Assembly: GCA_011009095.1 (NCBI GenBank)
Contig: VTPC01005366.1
Coordinates: forward strand, 1-64,000
Length of the DNA: 64,000 nucleotides
Direction of reading: 5' to 3'
Origin: Ignelater luminosus
Lineage: Eukaryota > Arthropoda > Insecta > Coleoptera > Elateridae
Below the pieces are notes generated by a model, which worked only from the letters and a program-made list of their open reading frames with translations, did no database searches and was not told the origin of the DNA. The translations under genes were made by a program, and so were the position numbers. This document shows, in pieces, positions 51,311 to 64,000 of the stretch (position 1 is the first letter of the stretch; every line of letters starts with the position of its first letter).

Positions 51311-51599
51311 TTCTTTTTAATAAGGCTTGGAAGCAAAGGCAGAACAATATGTTATGCAACTAGAACAGAAGTATTGAAAACACTGCTTTAACAAAATGCA
51401 AAAATATATACCATAGTGTGTTTTTTCCTTTAGAGCATTTGTGAATTTTTGGCAATATAACACTGTTCAGTTTACAAAGAAATTATTGGCCATTTAAAAA
51501 TCATTGTAGAAAATAGATAAGATTTCTTTCTATTATTTTCTGACTATTTTTATCTCTTTATTTTGTCATCGATTGGTCCTTCTTCTAACAGATTATTTG

Positions 51600-52220
51600 A
51601 CCTTCAATTAATAAATTTAAGGGAAAAAAAGTTGTCAACTAGGAAGATCTTGCGATCACATATTATAGTGGCATAAATGCTAGCCATAGGCAAAAAATAG
51701 AAGCCCAAATGGCAGAAATATAGAAGCCACTTTTTACATTCTGGAAATTCGGGGAAAGAGTACAGGTGGGAATAAAAACACCTGGGGAAAACATAAACAT
51801 GCCAAGATGTTAAAGTGCTAGCAAAAACAGAACATGATTTAAGAAAACGCCAATAGTTGAATGGATGAAGTAGCCAAGGAATATAATATAAAATAAACAG
51901 AAACAAGACAAAAGTTATGGTTCGTGGCAAAACTGGATCAAAAACACACAAATTAATACAGCGAGTTTTCTGCTTAGGAAGTAATATAACCAGAGCAGAA
52001 AAAAAATAAGTATTTGAAGGATAGAATTGGCAAAGATGATATTTGCAAAGAAGAAAAGAATTATGTACCCCACCCAGATTACCACTAGAAAGAAGGAAAC
52101 AACTTCTTAAAGTAAGTTGGGCAGACTAACTAACTAACATTGTAGAACTAGGAAAAAAAACGAAAAGAAAGTCTTTTGACACGCAATATGAAAAGCAGAA
52201 ACAATTTGGTAAGGGTGTAC
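51600..52220 (+). pseudogene. Decayed LINE reverse transcriptase, C-terminal part
   Basis: The plus strand reads KTKVMVRGKTGSKTHKLIQ then FCLGSNITRAEKK (51903-52010). This matches the segment after the RT active site of insect-type LINEs ('N..KTK.M.......I..V..F.YLGS.IT'). Next, in a shifted frame, come ELAKMIFAKKK and PRLPLERRKQLLKVSWAD then LTN (about 52030-52130), matching 'RIA.AK.AF.K...L......LETR..LLK' joined to 'RISW.DR.TN.EVL'. The region between (family: 'YGSETW.......LEAFE') has been deleted. The part before 51900 is too decayed to align. It is a different family and strand from the LINE at 31.6-33.3 kb. Confidence 0.65.
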
Positions 52221-52229
52221 TTGTACAAT

Positions 52230-55200
52230 AAAAACTAACTAGGCCTAGACTGGCATCGACAGAGCTAGAAAAAGAGTATTACAACAAAGCAATCAGGAAA
52301 TTGTTTTGTAGAAGAAACACAGAGAAATCGATTTTTTCCTTTGCCTGGAAAGGCAGTAATAACCAAAAGCAGAAGTACATACATTAAAGTAGGTACTCTA
52401 CCGTAAAGAAGTAAAAGACCCAAATGGTACATTTTATTCAAACAATTACAATCAGAAATTGCTTTATTGGAAAACGTTGTCTGTTTTGTAAGTGAAAAGC
52501 CCAAACGAATTGCGAGTTTTATGTATTCCATTATAGTGATATAGTACAGTAGATTACGGCGAAAATTAAATCAAGAAATTAATGCTAATAATTTTTAAAC
52601 AATTAGGAAATTGCTTAAAATCCATTGCCTACTTTATTGTATTACATAATCTATGATCCATGCTATGTCTGTTTGTGAAAGATAAATCAGATAAAATGTA
52701 CAAAAAAAATAAATATAAAATGATACCAAAATAAGGATTCCGATAAACGCAAATGAACGCAGTAACTGTCAAGAACAAAACACACAATTAATTCTCTGTC
52801 AGTGACTATACTCCTGCAAAATTACGTGTATGATTGTCCGTATCGTCCGTCATTGAAATTAGCTGCCGTATTTTTCAGTCTTTGTAAACTTGATGGAAAT
52901 GTGTATTTTTTCGATTTCATTTTTTAATGATATTTGCAGACAGAATAAATGACAGAAATTGAATATTATGACCATGATTATAGAGATCTTGAATTTCAAT
53001 TTAGGCAAATCAAAATCTAAGTTTCTCATCTTGTTCTTCCATAAAAAGGCACTTTAAAACCAATTGCGGAAAGGAATATTAATTCATGTAAATAAAATTA
53101 TATACCCTACAGCAAAAAATTCTTAGGTTGCTTGTTTTTATTTTTAAATGGAAAGAAAAATGCGAATGTAAGCATTTCAAGGAAAAATCGATTTTGGAAG
53201 TAATTTCAAAACTTAAATTACTTCTTTAAAAAGAGATAATTGTATTGAATTTATGTATGTTTTTGGCAGAAGCTACTTTGCGTTTTTTAATTTCTTATGT
53301 TTTCTTAAACTTAAAATACCAAACGTCTGTCGATATTCATTAAATGCAAACGCGTATTCCTTACAAAGTACTGAAAAGATTTTAACGGCATAAAGAAGAG
53401 TTTTATTACGACATTTAAAAGTAAATGTTCCGGAAGTATACTTAAAAGAATTAACCTAAAATTATAAAGATTTAAAATGCGATAGAGGATTTCGCTTACT
53501 TTTATGTCAGAAGAGATAATTTTTTCAAAAAGAAAGATATTAACCTAGTGACATTCTCGTATATTATACTTACTTAGAGAATGTTGTTTTAAAAGAAACT
53601 TCATTATAGAAACAAATTTGTTTATATCCTAAAACCTCTTAAAGCTTTCATCCTAAAAAGTTTTGTAAGTTATTTCCGTGTACCAAGTTATTAATGAAAA
53701 TCAATACGTCATTTGATAAAATTGAGGAATACAAACGAGTGTTTAGAGTTTGATGTTTTCCCACAGAAATTTTTGTTTTAGGAAGTTTTGATATTTATTT
53801 AAGTCTGCGCATCAAGAATTCTCTTTTACTTAACAGAAAATGCGTTTTTATATGAAAACATTTATATCTGTCTAGGAATCTTATAAGGATGAGGATGTTT
53901 TTATATTATATATATTTTTGCTGATAACAGACACATGGTGTAGTATTTATCTCGACATGCTTTTGCAAGAGGCCATTTATTTGAAGTCAAGAGTTTCTCG
54001 TAGAACATTAGAAGATAGAAAAAAAAAGTAAATCCAGTCAATAAAATTGTTTCCGCTTAAAAACTTTTGGCATCAAAGAACAGCGAAAGGGCATCTAATA
54101 CTTTATACGATCGAACATTCAAAGAGGACTTAAACTAAAAGTATTAAAACTTCTGATTGTAAATCTAATGCTATTAATTCGACATTAGAAGGGCAATCGG
54201 ATTTGTACAATACAATGTTTTTTAACCATTTCCAAAACAATCCTTTCCTACCTATACGTTACGTGAGAATTTTTTCGTTTATTTATTTTCGCATTTCTTT
54301 TCTCGTTTTCTCATTAACTCCTTCTTTTCGGTAGGTTAGGAAAAGTTTCTTTTTGCCATTTCGAATTAAATTTAACTAACCTGTAAATGAATTTATGTTG
54401 CTTTAACCGCTTGTTAAGTGTTATTACAGATTAGGGATTAATAGAGGAGTTTTCGATTATATGGTGTCATAAACGTTCGTTCCCTCAACTAATTCAAACT
54501 TTGGAGTGTTCGGTTGCTATATCAACGCAATTCGCTCCACATTTATGAATATTGAGCTCTGAGTGTTCCTTCTATATATTTTCATTTTTGTTTCCATTCG
54601 AAATTATGTAACCATAAATACTGTTATAATTCGTTTTGTTAAAGTATACCTTTGTTTTCGACATTATAAAGTTATAAATTGGCGGTACAAACTTTATTTT
54701 TGTTAAGATAATAACTGTTGAAATTCGTTTGTGGATTAGTCCCTTTTGAAAAGCAAAGCTTTGTAACCACTTTGTGTAATATGAATATGATGTATCTATT
54801 CTTGAAAAATTAAATATTGAGTCCCTAACGAATTTTCCGCATATTTAATTTTGTATTTGCCTAAAAAAACGAATGACACCGCTGAAACGAACTTTTTAAC
54901 AAATTAGACTGCACTTAGGATTGCTTTTTCTCTTTGAACTATGTTTTACCCAACAAACATAAAAATATAGCAAAAAAAAGTTTTATTAGTTGGCTAAAAA
55001 AATAAGCGTTGATAATGACTTTCGACATTAATTAATCCAGCTAACTAGACTGCAGTTCACGTTTGATGCTATTTTAAACTACTGAATTTGAAAAATTTGC
55101 AAAAGGAAGATGTGTAATTTAAAAGTCAAATTTCAAATTTGCAGTTACCGTACGTGAGTCACGGTACTATGAAAATTAATGCAAAGCATTAGCAGCAGCA

Positions 55201-55420
55201 CGTACGAATTGTGGAGTAATAAAAATAAAATTATCATGCTTCAACGTGAAAATTACTGAAGTTATAATTCCTATACCTTACAAATGTAGCGGATGAGTTG
55301 TACAAAACGAATTTGGTTTAATGGACAATGACTGTTGAATATGTTCAAGAACTATTAACACGATTTTCTTTGTATTTAAATAAGTTACAGTAGCTTCAAG
55401 AAAGATTTATAATCACTTAC
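52230..55420. other. AT-rich DNA without recognised features
   Basis: No domain-bearing frame, RNA gene or terminal repeat pair was found. Confidence 0.5.
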
Positions 55421-55429
55421 CTACTCTTT

Positions 55430-56330
55430 GACTTTATCGACAGGCGATGACAAACATGACACAACATTGATGCCTCCGAAGGGAGATAGCAGATCTATCA
55501 TATTCCACACAAATGTTTTTGCTCTTGAAAAATTTCTGGGCATGTTCAATGTTCATTGGTCATACCCTTTACATCTATAGCAGCGATCACTGCGCTTGTT
55601 GTCAAGACTTTGACAACTTCTTTTTGTCACAAATCTTTAGGCATTATCTAAATTCCACTACCATCATTTTGATCTTTAATTGCATCAAGACTATAACGTT
55701 TCTTCTCTCCGATAATTTTAAATCAGCATTAGTTATGTATTGATATTTAAATTTGTCAAGGACTCTCATTAGTTTGCCCTATTCTCCAACTGCTAGCCTT
55801 CCATTTTCCAAGCTTCTAATGGCCAACGAATGCTTTTGTGGCTTTTTACTTATACTATTCCGAAACAATTAGTCACTCTTTCTATCTGTCCAATATTACT
55901 TCTGACTTGGGTTTGATTTTGGAAAACTGGCCTTTGAAAGATCATTAGGCTAGGAAGAAACAAAGAATTTGATCAACGTCCTTATCATCGACGATGGTTT
56001 CTGCTTTCTATTTTCGTTTGCTGGCTGTTCTATCTGCATTCATCTTGCTGGGCTCCCTTAGACTTCTGTCAGTTCCGACAATTTCTAAACGTCTACCTCG
56101 CAATATTTCTCCCAATAAGTACATAATGTCCTACGGTCATGCCCAGGGCACCCCGCTCTAGCTTCTGCAGTCTGATACTAGTCCTGTAACTCCCCAAAAA
56201 GGGTGTTTACCCTAAAAACGCGTACTAAGGCGTTCGTTTTTGCTCATTGTGGTATCTATCCAAGAAAAAAGACAAAATACTGTTGTCAATTAAAATCACA
56301 CGTGAATTACCACGAGGCTAATATTCTCGA
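55430..56330 (-). pseudogene. Possible gag-like (zinc-knuckle) retroelement fossil
   Basis: Composition is raised relative to the flanks. Minus-strand translation near 55556-55610 gives RCYRCKGYD, the start of a CCHC zinc knuckle as in the nucleic-acid-binding ORF1/gag proteins of retroelements. Charged, coding-like sequence precedes it. No polymerase follows. Whether this came from a non-LTR or an LTR element cannot be told. It is broken and looks old. Confidence 0.35.
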
Positions 56331-56339
56331 GTTCAAAAT

Positions 56340-59300
56340 TTAACTCTTCATCATTATTAATCCAAGCATTGCAGACAGTTGCGCTTTACGTTTCCGATAC
56401 ATTGCTCATGGTCGTACTTTGTACTAGACTTGTCGGCAGTTAAAGCTAGGATGGGAAAAATCTTGCTTTAAGCTATTGTTATTTTCATGTGCAAAAACAA
56501 AAGAATTTATGCCCAAGTCACTTTATTCTTGTTTTCGTTTTATTTGCATTTTTGTATAATTTCCATGTTGTTTATTTTGGACGGTCACGATTATGAAAAA
56601 CTCAACGAATGCGATCAACATTCTAGAATTGTTCTTGATTATGAGTGTCTTGAATAATAAGCGAAATAGTGCAGAAAACCAAGACCCAGAGTCAAATAGA
56701 GTAGATAGAAACCAAGACTGGTACGGTGTACACTGATATCAAAGATGACAGACAGTAAATGTCAGTTATATAGAATCAGGCGGTGAAACAATATGGGAAT
56801 GATGTAAAGTGTATGATACTGTAGAAGTAAGATGTAGGCAAAAGATGGTCAAAGTTTACTCTTGGCAAACTGTTGATTATAAACATGACAACCAATAATT
56901 AACTACCAACCAAAATTTATAGCATTTTTGAAGCTTCTGTGAACATTATTTCTAACTTCATTTACCGTTATTTGCCATAGGTGTGGTGTGATGTTTAGTT
57001 TAAGTATTTGGACAAGGTTCAAAGATTCATTTACCAGATAGTATTCTGCGTGGACGGGAATTTTATGTTCTTTGTCAAACTCACTCAAGTGTGTAGACTC
57101 CATCAATCAAGTTTTTAGAAAAAGTTCATTCTTAGTTACCAACTCAATTCAAGGGAATACCTTTTGGTTTTGGGCCACTATTGATGATCCCAGTTTTTTT
57201 GTAGTTCTACCATTAGAGAAGTTCACTATAAATTCTATTTAAAAAAGAAATTCTAAGTTAGATTTAATTTGATTGATTTAAGGTTTTGGGTCTTTATTTA
57301 GTTTTCTTTCTTCGCTTATGATTTAAACGATTTTCATACAGTAATATGGAAGACGATAAAAATTCTTCAAATTCTGATATTTCCAGTCACTGTTGCTTTT
57401 GCTTTGATATTCTTCGTAATTTTCAAGCATAAATCTTGTATTTACTATTTTCTTGAAACGCTCTAAGACGCTTTTACCGCTGAAAAACCAATTCAGTGAT
57501 CCCGAAAAGACTTGATGGAAATTAAGAAAGCCAAAGTTGAAGCTCGGTCCAATAGCAACTGACGATTGGAATGCGAATCTTTCACCATGTGTAACATGAA
57601 ATCTGAAAGGTATCCAAAATTCTATTTTGAGGTCTAAATCTGAAGATCAAACTCCCTTTTGGTAATTCGATAGGAGAATTAAACCTAGTCATGTTTACTT
57701 GATTTAATTAAGTTATTTTCATAGCAAAACTTTAAATATCTTCAAAAGCTTAGTTGTTTATCTAGGACTCAAAGATATTCACTTCAAACAAGTCTTTAGG
57801 CAATCAGCTCAAAGAATGGATAAAAGTTCTCTCCATGGTAAAGGAAAAATTCCTAATAGGTCATGATTGGTAATTTTATTTCTATAGCAAACTAAGAAAG
57901 ACTAAGCAAGCGGAATGTATCTGAAAAGAGTAAAATAAAGGCTTTCAGATAAGTAAATCGAAGTATGGCAGTGCTATTTAAAGAGATTGATGGTGAGCAT
58001 GGTAGATTTCAGGATTTAATTTCCTTAAAAATAAATGAATTTGTTTCATACTATATAATAAAGCTTTAGTTCCCTGAATATAACATTATCATTATTCAAA
58101 TGAGTTTTAAATTTTTATAGTATCACTTAGAACCTTTATCGTCTTTGTAAATTTCCGTTGATTTTCTTTGTAAAATCTACTTAGTTACATTTTATAAAGG
58201 AGCAATTTTGTAGCTACAAAAGATTTTCGAAGCATCTACTAAACCATTTCTTTAATAAAAGAATCTCTAATATTACATCAGTGCTTACGTACGTACATAT
58301 GTAGTGAATACTTGTTGGTGTTAAGCCAAAAACGAAAATATTAAGAGTTCGAGTTATTCCCGCCTTTACGATTTCACGTTTTAATAATTCCTTTATATAT
58401 AGTAATAAAGTGATTTTCAACACATCTCCCGCACCATTATTTATCAAACGTAGGAAATTTAAAATTTAATACCTTTTCAGAAAATTCCAAACGTAGGTTA
58501 CTTTCGTTTTCATGAGGTTTTCTCAAAACTTTGTAAATTACCTGTCAGTTGTATTAATTGTTTGGGTAGAAAGTTGGAATTTTAAAGTTTGTTAATTATC
58601 TTTAAATGTATGCAGGAATAGCTACTTCAGAAATTTATTGTTTCATTTGATCATAAATTCGTAAAGAAAGTTAAGAGATCTTATATTGAATTCTTCTCCG
58701 TTGTTAAGAAAACAGACTTTATTATTTCTATTATTTTTAGTCTATTTTCCAAACTAAAGCTATCCTGTGTAAAGCTTTGTTTATGTGTTTTTGGTAGTCG
58801 TTTTTAGTTTTTACTGTAACTACTGAGAACTTTATGTTTTGTACGCGAGCAGTTTGCTCAGTATACGTATATTTGTGTTATATAGAATAATAGTTTTAGT
58901 AGTCTGTTAACGAATTCTTTTGTAATTCTTTTCCGGTAGAAAAGATAATTCAATTGATAAAACCTTAAACTGTATTTTCAAGCTATCTTAGCAATTCAGG
59001 AAGTTTCTACAAACATAAAATGCATTGTGCGCTCTCTACCATTTATTGCTGAGATTTTTTTGTGCAAAGTTAATTTAATTAAAAACGTTGTTCAGAACTT
59101 AATTTAACCAAAAACTTTGTTTTCTGCCTTTGTTATTTGCTCTACTTAGGGTAATGTTTCATAAAATTCTGCTGACGAATAATAGTAGGCAAAAGGATAT
59201 TGCTCGAGGAATAACATACCTGTTTATTCGGGTGGCGCTTTTGTCTTCAAATATTTAAATTCGTGATAATTTTTAGAGGACATCCACCGAGCTTTTTAGC

Positions 59301-60620
59301 CCTTTGATCACGAAACAAAGACTTTTATGTTTCGAACATTGTAGTCTAATTTACTTTCTCATATTAGGTAAGGGACTTTTTGTGTTTGTATTGAATAATT
59401 TACTTCTTGTTTAGTCATGTACGAAGGTTTATCACAAAGTAAATTCCAATTGTTTTTGCTTGACAAATTTAATTACAAATGAAATTCTCTGAAGGTTTTT
59501 CTAAATTTGTAACAGTAACTGCTATTTTTGGCATACAGACTGTTGCAACTCTTGAGAAAAGTTTACAACGAGAAGTTCTCAGGGTGGGCCTGCTTTTGCT
59601 ATACAAAAAACTTATGAACATTTTAATAAATATGATATGAAAATACAAGAATCTGCACAAGAGTAAATAACGTTTTAAGTGGTGGCTTACCAAGGAAGTT
59701 AGGATTTAAGTTAGTGAAGTGGAGTTTAGAAAAACCCAACTTCTAGTGACTCACAAGGCTTTCTCATTATTTACTTGAAACTTGGTGTCGGTAAGCCGCG
59801 TCTCTGCAAAGGGACACTTGTTTCACGTATCAAGGTTAAGTGAAGGGTGAGCACAGTTTGATCTTCCATTTGGTCTTGTAATTGGTTGTATCTAATCTGC
59901 AGTATTTAAGCAAAGCCTCATCTAATCTGATGAGATTGTCAAAAGTAAAAGGGCGCCAGCTGTCAATTATAATTCATATTTTGATTATACGATTCCAATC
60001 CAATAGCTAACCGATAATGGGTTGTTACTGATGATTCTTGTAAAATCTCAAATTGCTTAAATGAAAACTAATAAAAATTGAGCCTTCCAGTACATCTCTG
60101 CTTAAATACCCTTCGTGTCGTGTAAAGTAAAGTTTAAAAAAGCACTTACTGAGAACAAAAAAACAGAATGTTTATAAAAGCAATATTTAGGTATACTGTG
60201 TATATGGAGCAACATTTATGGTACTTTATGATGTCAAATTTGCATTAAAGCTTGCTACTGACTTGATAATCTAAACCAACAAAGTCAACATTCTTGATTT
60301 TTCTTTTTGACAGTCAACCATGGAGTAATTTTTATCAGGTACCTTTTCGAAGTGGACACAAATGACAGATTCTTGCTCAGTTTATAGTAAACAATTTTGA
60401 ACTAAACTGATTAAGATAGATAAAATGCTAGAGCTGTAGGAACAAACAAGTTGTCGCAAAGTCAACAGTCTCAATGAATACACAACTGTTAGAACTTAAC
60501 TGTTCAAACTCCAATCAAAGAATTAACCAGTAAACAAGTTCTGTCTCAACAGAAAAGTTAGTTGTGCGAGTCACTCACTATTATGTGCCATTTTTCTGTA
60601 CGAACACCAGAACTTATCTA
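56340..60620. other. AT-rich DNA without recognised features
   Basis: 56640-56900 and 59700-59960 are slightly less AT-rich but gave no recognisable peptide. The other open frames in this interval carry no domain. Confidence 0.45.
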
Positions 60621-61990
60621 CATGTCGGAATACTTGATATCTCAGCTTCGCCTTTGACAAAATGGTACCTTGCCATTCTACTTCTTGCTACTAGCCTCTT
60701 TGACTAGTTGATCCGCTTTCTTATTTTCGTGTCTGTCTTTCATAGGCTTTTACCCAGTGTAACATCACTTCTTTCTTGTGTGGTAGAATCCGTCTAACGT
60801 CATAAATCTGTAAGGCCTGAATTTGATCCTGAATCAAATATAATCCTATCTGTTAATTTGATTTCCGTCTTTCTTGTAATGCGTAAGGGCATTTGATTGA
60901 GCTTGGAACACAATTATGTTGTCTTCCATGTCACATGTCCATACAGCGCAGTGTCAGCACAGCGATCTCTTCTACCCGCTTTAAAATTCACAAAAGCTGC
61001 ACCTATTCTATCGTCAATCTAAGAACCATCTGTGTAGATATTAACTTTTGTGTCTCTTGGTACCGCGTCTGGAACGGCCAGGTCGCTTTTGATAAGACTT
61101 TATCGTGCCGGATACGATATTCGAAGAGCGCGTAATTAATCTTCGCTTCCAGCCGAAATGATCTGATGCATGTATCTTATGCACTTGGAATTAGCAGTAG
61201 GACTGGTTTTAGTATCTTGCGAACTTGCTATCTTTTGCTCCATATTTCTGAGTCATACGTGAAGATGCCAGACTCTATTTCTTACCGCTATGACCATGAC
61301 TTCTTGCCCCTCGAGTTTCTATGGTGATGCCTTTGCTTACCAGCTTCTTAGAGCTAAGAAATGCGCATTGGGCTTTGTTTATCTAGTGCTCAAAGTTTTG
61401 AATCTCAGCTCAGTTCTTGCACCTTAGCCAAATATTTTTCAATTTAGTTTCAAACTTTCTAACCGAATGATTTGTTATAAGTCGTACCTATCATCCAATA
61501 CGGCATTTTCCATACATTCTCTTAAGATATCAAGCCTAGGGAAGACCTTTCCATCCTACGCTTGAATCCAGCACGATTAATTCTTTTTTTGAAAAAAATG
61601 TACTGCAACTTGTCCAATATTTTTTGGGCATCCTCTTTTCTTTTGCTTCAAAGTAGTTTGCGGGTATCACGCAGAAATGAAAGAGTTCCTTATATCCAGA
61701 TGTGTGAACCAGTCCTCCTATTCTTAATTCTGGTAGCCGAACTGATTTGATAAGGATTTCCTTTTTATTTTCATGAAGCACATTATCCGCTTAGCGACCA
61801 GCTTATTCAAAGCTTTCTCCGGAACCGGCAATAGGCTTTTGAAATCCAAATCACCTCTGCTTTTTTCCAGATTGACACACAATGCTTTAAACGCTTTAAA
61901 CGAATCTCATCTATCCCTAGTGCTTTGTTGGCTCCCATCTCTTTTATTGTATCATTGAGTTCAGATTCGGATTTGTCTAGATCGTGAACT
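60620..61990 (-). pseudogene. Decayed LINE ORF2 with reverse transcriptase and RNase H
   Basis: Minus-strand blocks follow the order of an I/R1/Jockey-type LINE ORF2. RT start: MGANKALGIDEI (61902-61937, family 'NNKAPGPDGI'), CVSIWKKAEVIWISKA, LLPVPEKALNKLVAKRIMCF (61771-61834, family 'RPISLL...GK.LEK....R') and LSNQFGYQ. After a decayed thumb region (61050-61550) comes RNase H: NIYTDGS-like with IDDRIGAAFVNFKAG (60974-61046), then VMLHWVKAYERQ (60731-60767, family 'V.L.WVPGH.G') and KKADQLVKEASSKK ('N.KAD.LAK'). Motifs A-C of the RT could not be seen, so the middle is rearranged or decayed. Several open frames here (60893-61135, 61562-61750, 61773-61958) are on the opposite strand and are shadows. 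Non-functional. Confidence 0.7.
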
Positions 61991-61999
61991 TCTGTCCTT

Positions 62000-64000
62000 C
62001 CTTATTTTGATATGCTGTTTACCTAGAACAAGAATACTATTAGTGAACATGATGCACTTGTAAGTTGAGATTCATCATACAATGAAACGATAATTTTGCG
62101 ATTTATAACTTTTTTTGTAGTCAATAAGAAATTTCAATGTTCTCTATCCAATGATCTTTGAGTCAAAGATAAGCATGAAGTATTATTTCTGCTGATCCTG
62201 TCTACGTCTTAGAAACGTGTTTGGCTTTCATCAGTCATGTATTACATATGTAATGGCTTTAAGGTTTTGAATGGATTTTTCCTTAAAGAGCGTGGGGTTG
62301 TTTGACATTCTGATACTGCTAAATAGAAACTACGACCATTAAAACGTTTTCACTGTGTATGTTATCTAATTACGTTGAAAGTCTCGTTTCATTAATTGAA
62401 GTGTTATTCTATATTATTTAGAATTCTTATAAAAAGATAAAAATAAAAAGTCATTTTTTTAATGAGGACACTGCCCTCTTTATAGTAACGGCTACTATGT
62501 TTATTATCTATATAGGGATGACTCTTGAAAAAACGGTTAGAAGAATGTCTAATTTTCTTTTCTTTTAAAGTGTAATCGATAGTAAATAAGAGCATTTACT
62601 AGTCTGAAATATTTTGTAGAATAGTAGTTAGTCTTCAGAGTCAGTATGGGTTTGTTTGATTTCCTCTTCAAGCGCAAAAAAAGGAGAAAATTAAGACGGT
62701 GGTTACAAAGAATTGTTGATCACTTAAGAAGATAAAAGACTTTTTTGTATATTCTTTAAAAGGATTTTGGACTGCAAAAAAACTTTTGTTACAGTGAATT
62801 AGGCTTATATTGTCTAAGTAGTCGAACCTTTAACCAAGATTTAACTTTGTAAGAAACTTTCCCACCAAAGCAGCAATTTGATGTTTCGTTGTTTTATTTG
62901 TAAATATTAAATTGTTTATCAACCCAATTACTCTTTGTTTATAAAACAAACACGAAGTACCCTTTTATTTATTGCTAGCAGTTAATATTTTTTATCTGCT
63001 ATCAAGACATACTTTAAAAGTTGTTACGAGGAAAAAACCTCTTAAAGGATATTATTTACGAGACGTATAGCGTAAAAAGTGGAAAGGATTTATTAAACAA
63101 TATTTTAGCCTCAATATGCAGATTACTATAACGTTTATGAGGCTAGTAAATTTCATCCCCTTTCCTTCCTTCTTCATCCTCTCCATCGGATTATCACCAA
63201 TTGATGTGTTTAAATTATGTGAACCCTTTTTTATACAGACTTAACCGACGACGCTAGAAATTTCATCACGGTTGATTTCGTAATTAGTTCCCAGAGGATA
63301 TTACCATGACCACCGCCACCACCACCAAACAGTGGATTAAAGCACAATGACTTTACATTGCGCTTGATTTAGGAGGTGTTGTGAGTTGTCAGCGATAAAT
63401 TTACCACCTGCAATGATTTTACCCTCAAGGCTATAAATTTCTAAATCATTTGCAGTATTTAATGCGAATTTTACAGAAATTACCTGCTGGAGGTTTAGAA
63501 TTTCTTTATTAAATAATTGCTCCGCATTAAAGCAACAAGTGATGATATGGTGAAAAATTGATTTTTCCTGGGGGAAAAACAAAACCGCTCCTGATACATC
63601 GTCTATACTCGTGTTTATTACCGAATAAACTCGCAGCTAAACAAACGCTTCGCTTTAAAAACAAGGTTTTAATCAAACAAGCTTTTCCTTCTTTTGTGTT
63701 CCTCGTCTGTACAATCAAAACAAAAACAAAAAAGTACGTAAACAGATTTATTTTTATATTCAAATCTGCCTGTTCTTGTTAGAGATTCTCAGCTTATAAA
63801 TCAGAGATTTTAAACAGCCATGTTTTATTCGACTACGCTTTTTGATACATTTCTCGAATCCTTAGAGAGATGCTTGTCGGTTTTTGTGAGATTCTCATGA
63901 AGAATGTTTTGCAAACATTGGTCGAGACTCTTTCACGATTCTTTACTAGTTGGTGAAGTATGTCTCCTGTACATGAGTGCGGTTGTTACGGTTAATTTAA
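62000..64000. other. AT-rich DNA without recognised genes
   Basis: Apart from the small ORF at 62646, nothing is assignable. A short accgccaccaccaccaa run lies at about 63313-63329. Overlapping frames on both strands at 63337-63782 have no domain. Confidence 0.45.
62646..62735 (+). CDS. Doubtful 29-codon ORF for a cationic peptide
   Basis: The ORF begins with A at -3 and G at +4, a good eukaryotic start context. The peptide has a hydrophobic head (MGLFDFLF) and a strongly basic rest (KRKKRRKLRRWLQRIVDH, LRR), ending in TAA. Such amphipathic, arginine/lysine-rich short peptides can be membrane-active or nuclear/RNA-binding. At this length in AT-rich DNA, chance is the leading explanation. No signal peptide, no known family. 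Confidence 0.15.
   Translation: MGLFDFLFKRKKRRKLRRWLQRIVDHLRR

Noticed and set aside
51604-51951. 115-codon hydrophobic minus-strand frame
   Set aside because: It lies opposite decayed, lysine-rich LINE sequence on the plus strand and has no domain of its own.
1-64000. CRISPR arrays, bacterial operons, riboswitches or rRNA genes
   Set aside because: No regularly spaced short repeats, no Shine-Dalgarno-led gene clusters and no rRNA-like conserved blocks were seen; the sequence is eukaryotic.

Overview
This is an AT-rich stretch of eukaryotic, intron-like or intergenic DNA. It has no operons or dense coding, long runs without open frames, and many decayed transposable elements. The mix (a mariner with TA target duplications, several Tc1-like remnants, non-LTR retrotransposons with and without an RNase H domain, TA-flanked MITEs) points to an invertebrate, most likely an arthropod. 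The species cannot be fixed from the sequence. No complete host gene is visible. The two host-derived signals are a single exon-like ORF resembling the C-terminal half of an immunoglobulin domain (about 17.59-17.86 kb, low to moderate confidence) and a decayed, intron-less copy of the succinate dehydrogenase flavoprotein gene (SDHA, about 43.40-44.54 kb).

Layout. 0-9.3 kb: an AT-rich start, a decayed Tc1-like transposase start (minus, about 2 kb), imperfect repeats (2.65-3.56 kb), a possible RNase H piece of a LINE (plus, about 4 kb), a LINE ORF1-like frame (minus, 7.14-7.74 kb) and a possible second ORF1-like zinc-knuckle piece (minus, 8.83-9.23 kb). 12.2-12.5 kb: a 272-bp TA-flanked MITE whose sister copy lies inverted at 48.7-49.1 kb. 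12.9-16.2 kb: a hAT-like end followed by two GC/CpG-raised islands that I could not identify. 20.7-21.16 kb: a 445-bp MITE with long inverted repeats. 26.4-26.7 kb: a Tc1-like transposase end. 27.37-27.86 kb: a 286-bp-period tandem duplication. 31.6-33.3 kb: a LINE reverse transcriptase remnant (minus).

37.75-39.00 kb holds the youngest and best preserved element, a complete mariner with both TIRs and TA duplications. Its transposase is inactivated by a short insertion near the N-terminus and a deletion of about 29 nt that removes the third catalytic aspartate. 40.0-40.9 kb is another unexplained GC-raised island. 43.4-44.5 kb is the SDHA pseudogene. 48.7-51.3 kb is a composite region: a MITE, a 280-bp long inverted repeat, about 180-bp tandem repeats, a nearly full-length but broken Tc1-like transposase (minus), then more copies of the same repeat. 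51.6-52.2 kb is the C-terminal part of another LINE reverse transcriptase (plus). 55.4-56.3 kb is a possible gag-like zinc-knuckle fossil (minus). 60.6-62.0 kb is a LINE with RT and RNase H (minus). The remaining DNA shows nothing I can assign.

The genes do not form a pathway. The window is a record of repeated transposon arrivals of different ages in a gene-poor region. I found no convincing undescribed functional system. The most structurally interesting locus is the repeat-flanked Tc1-like region at 48.7-51.3 kb.
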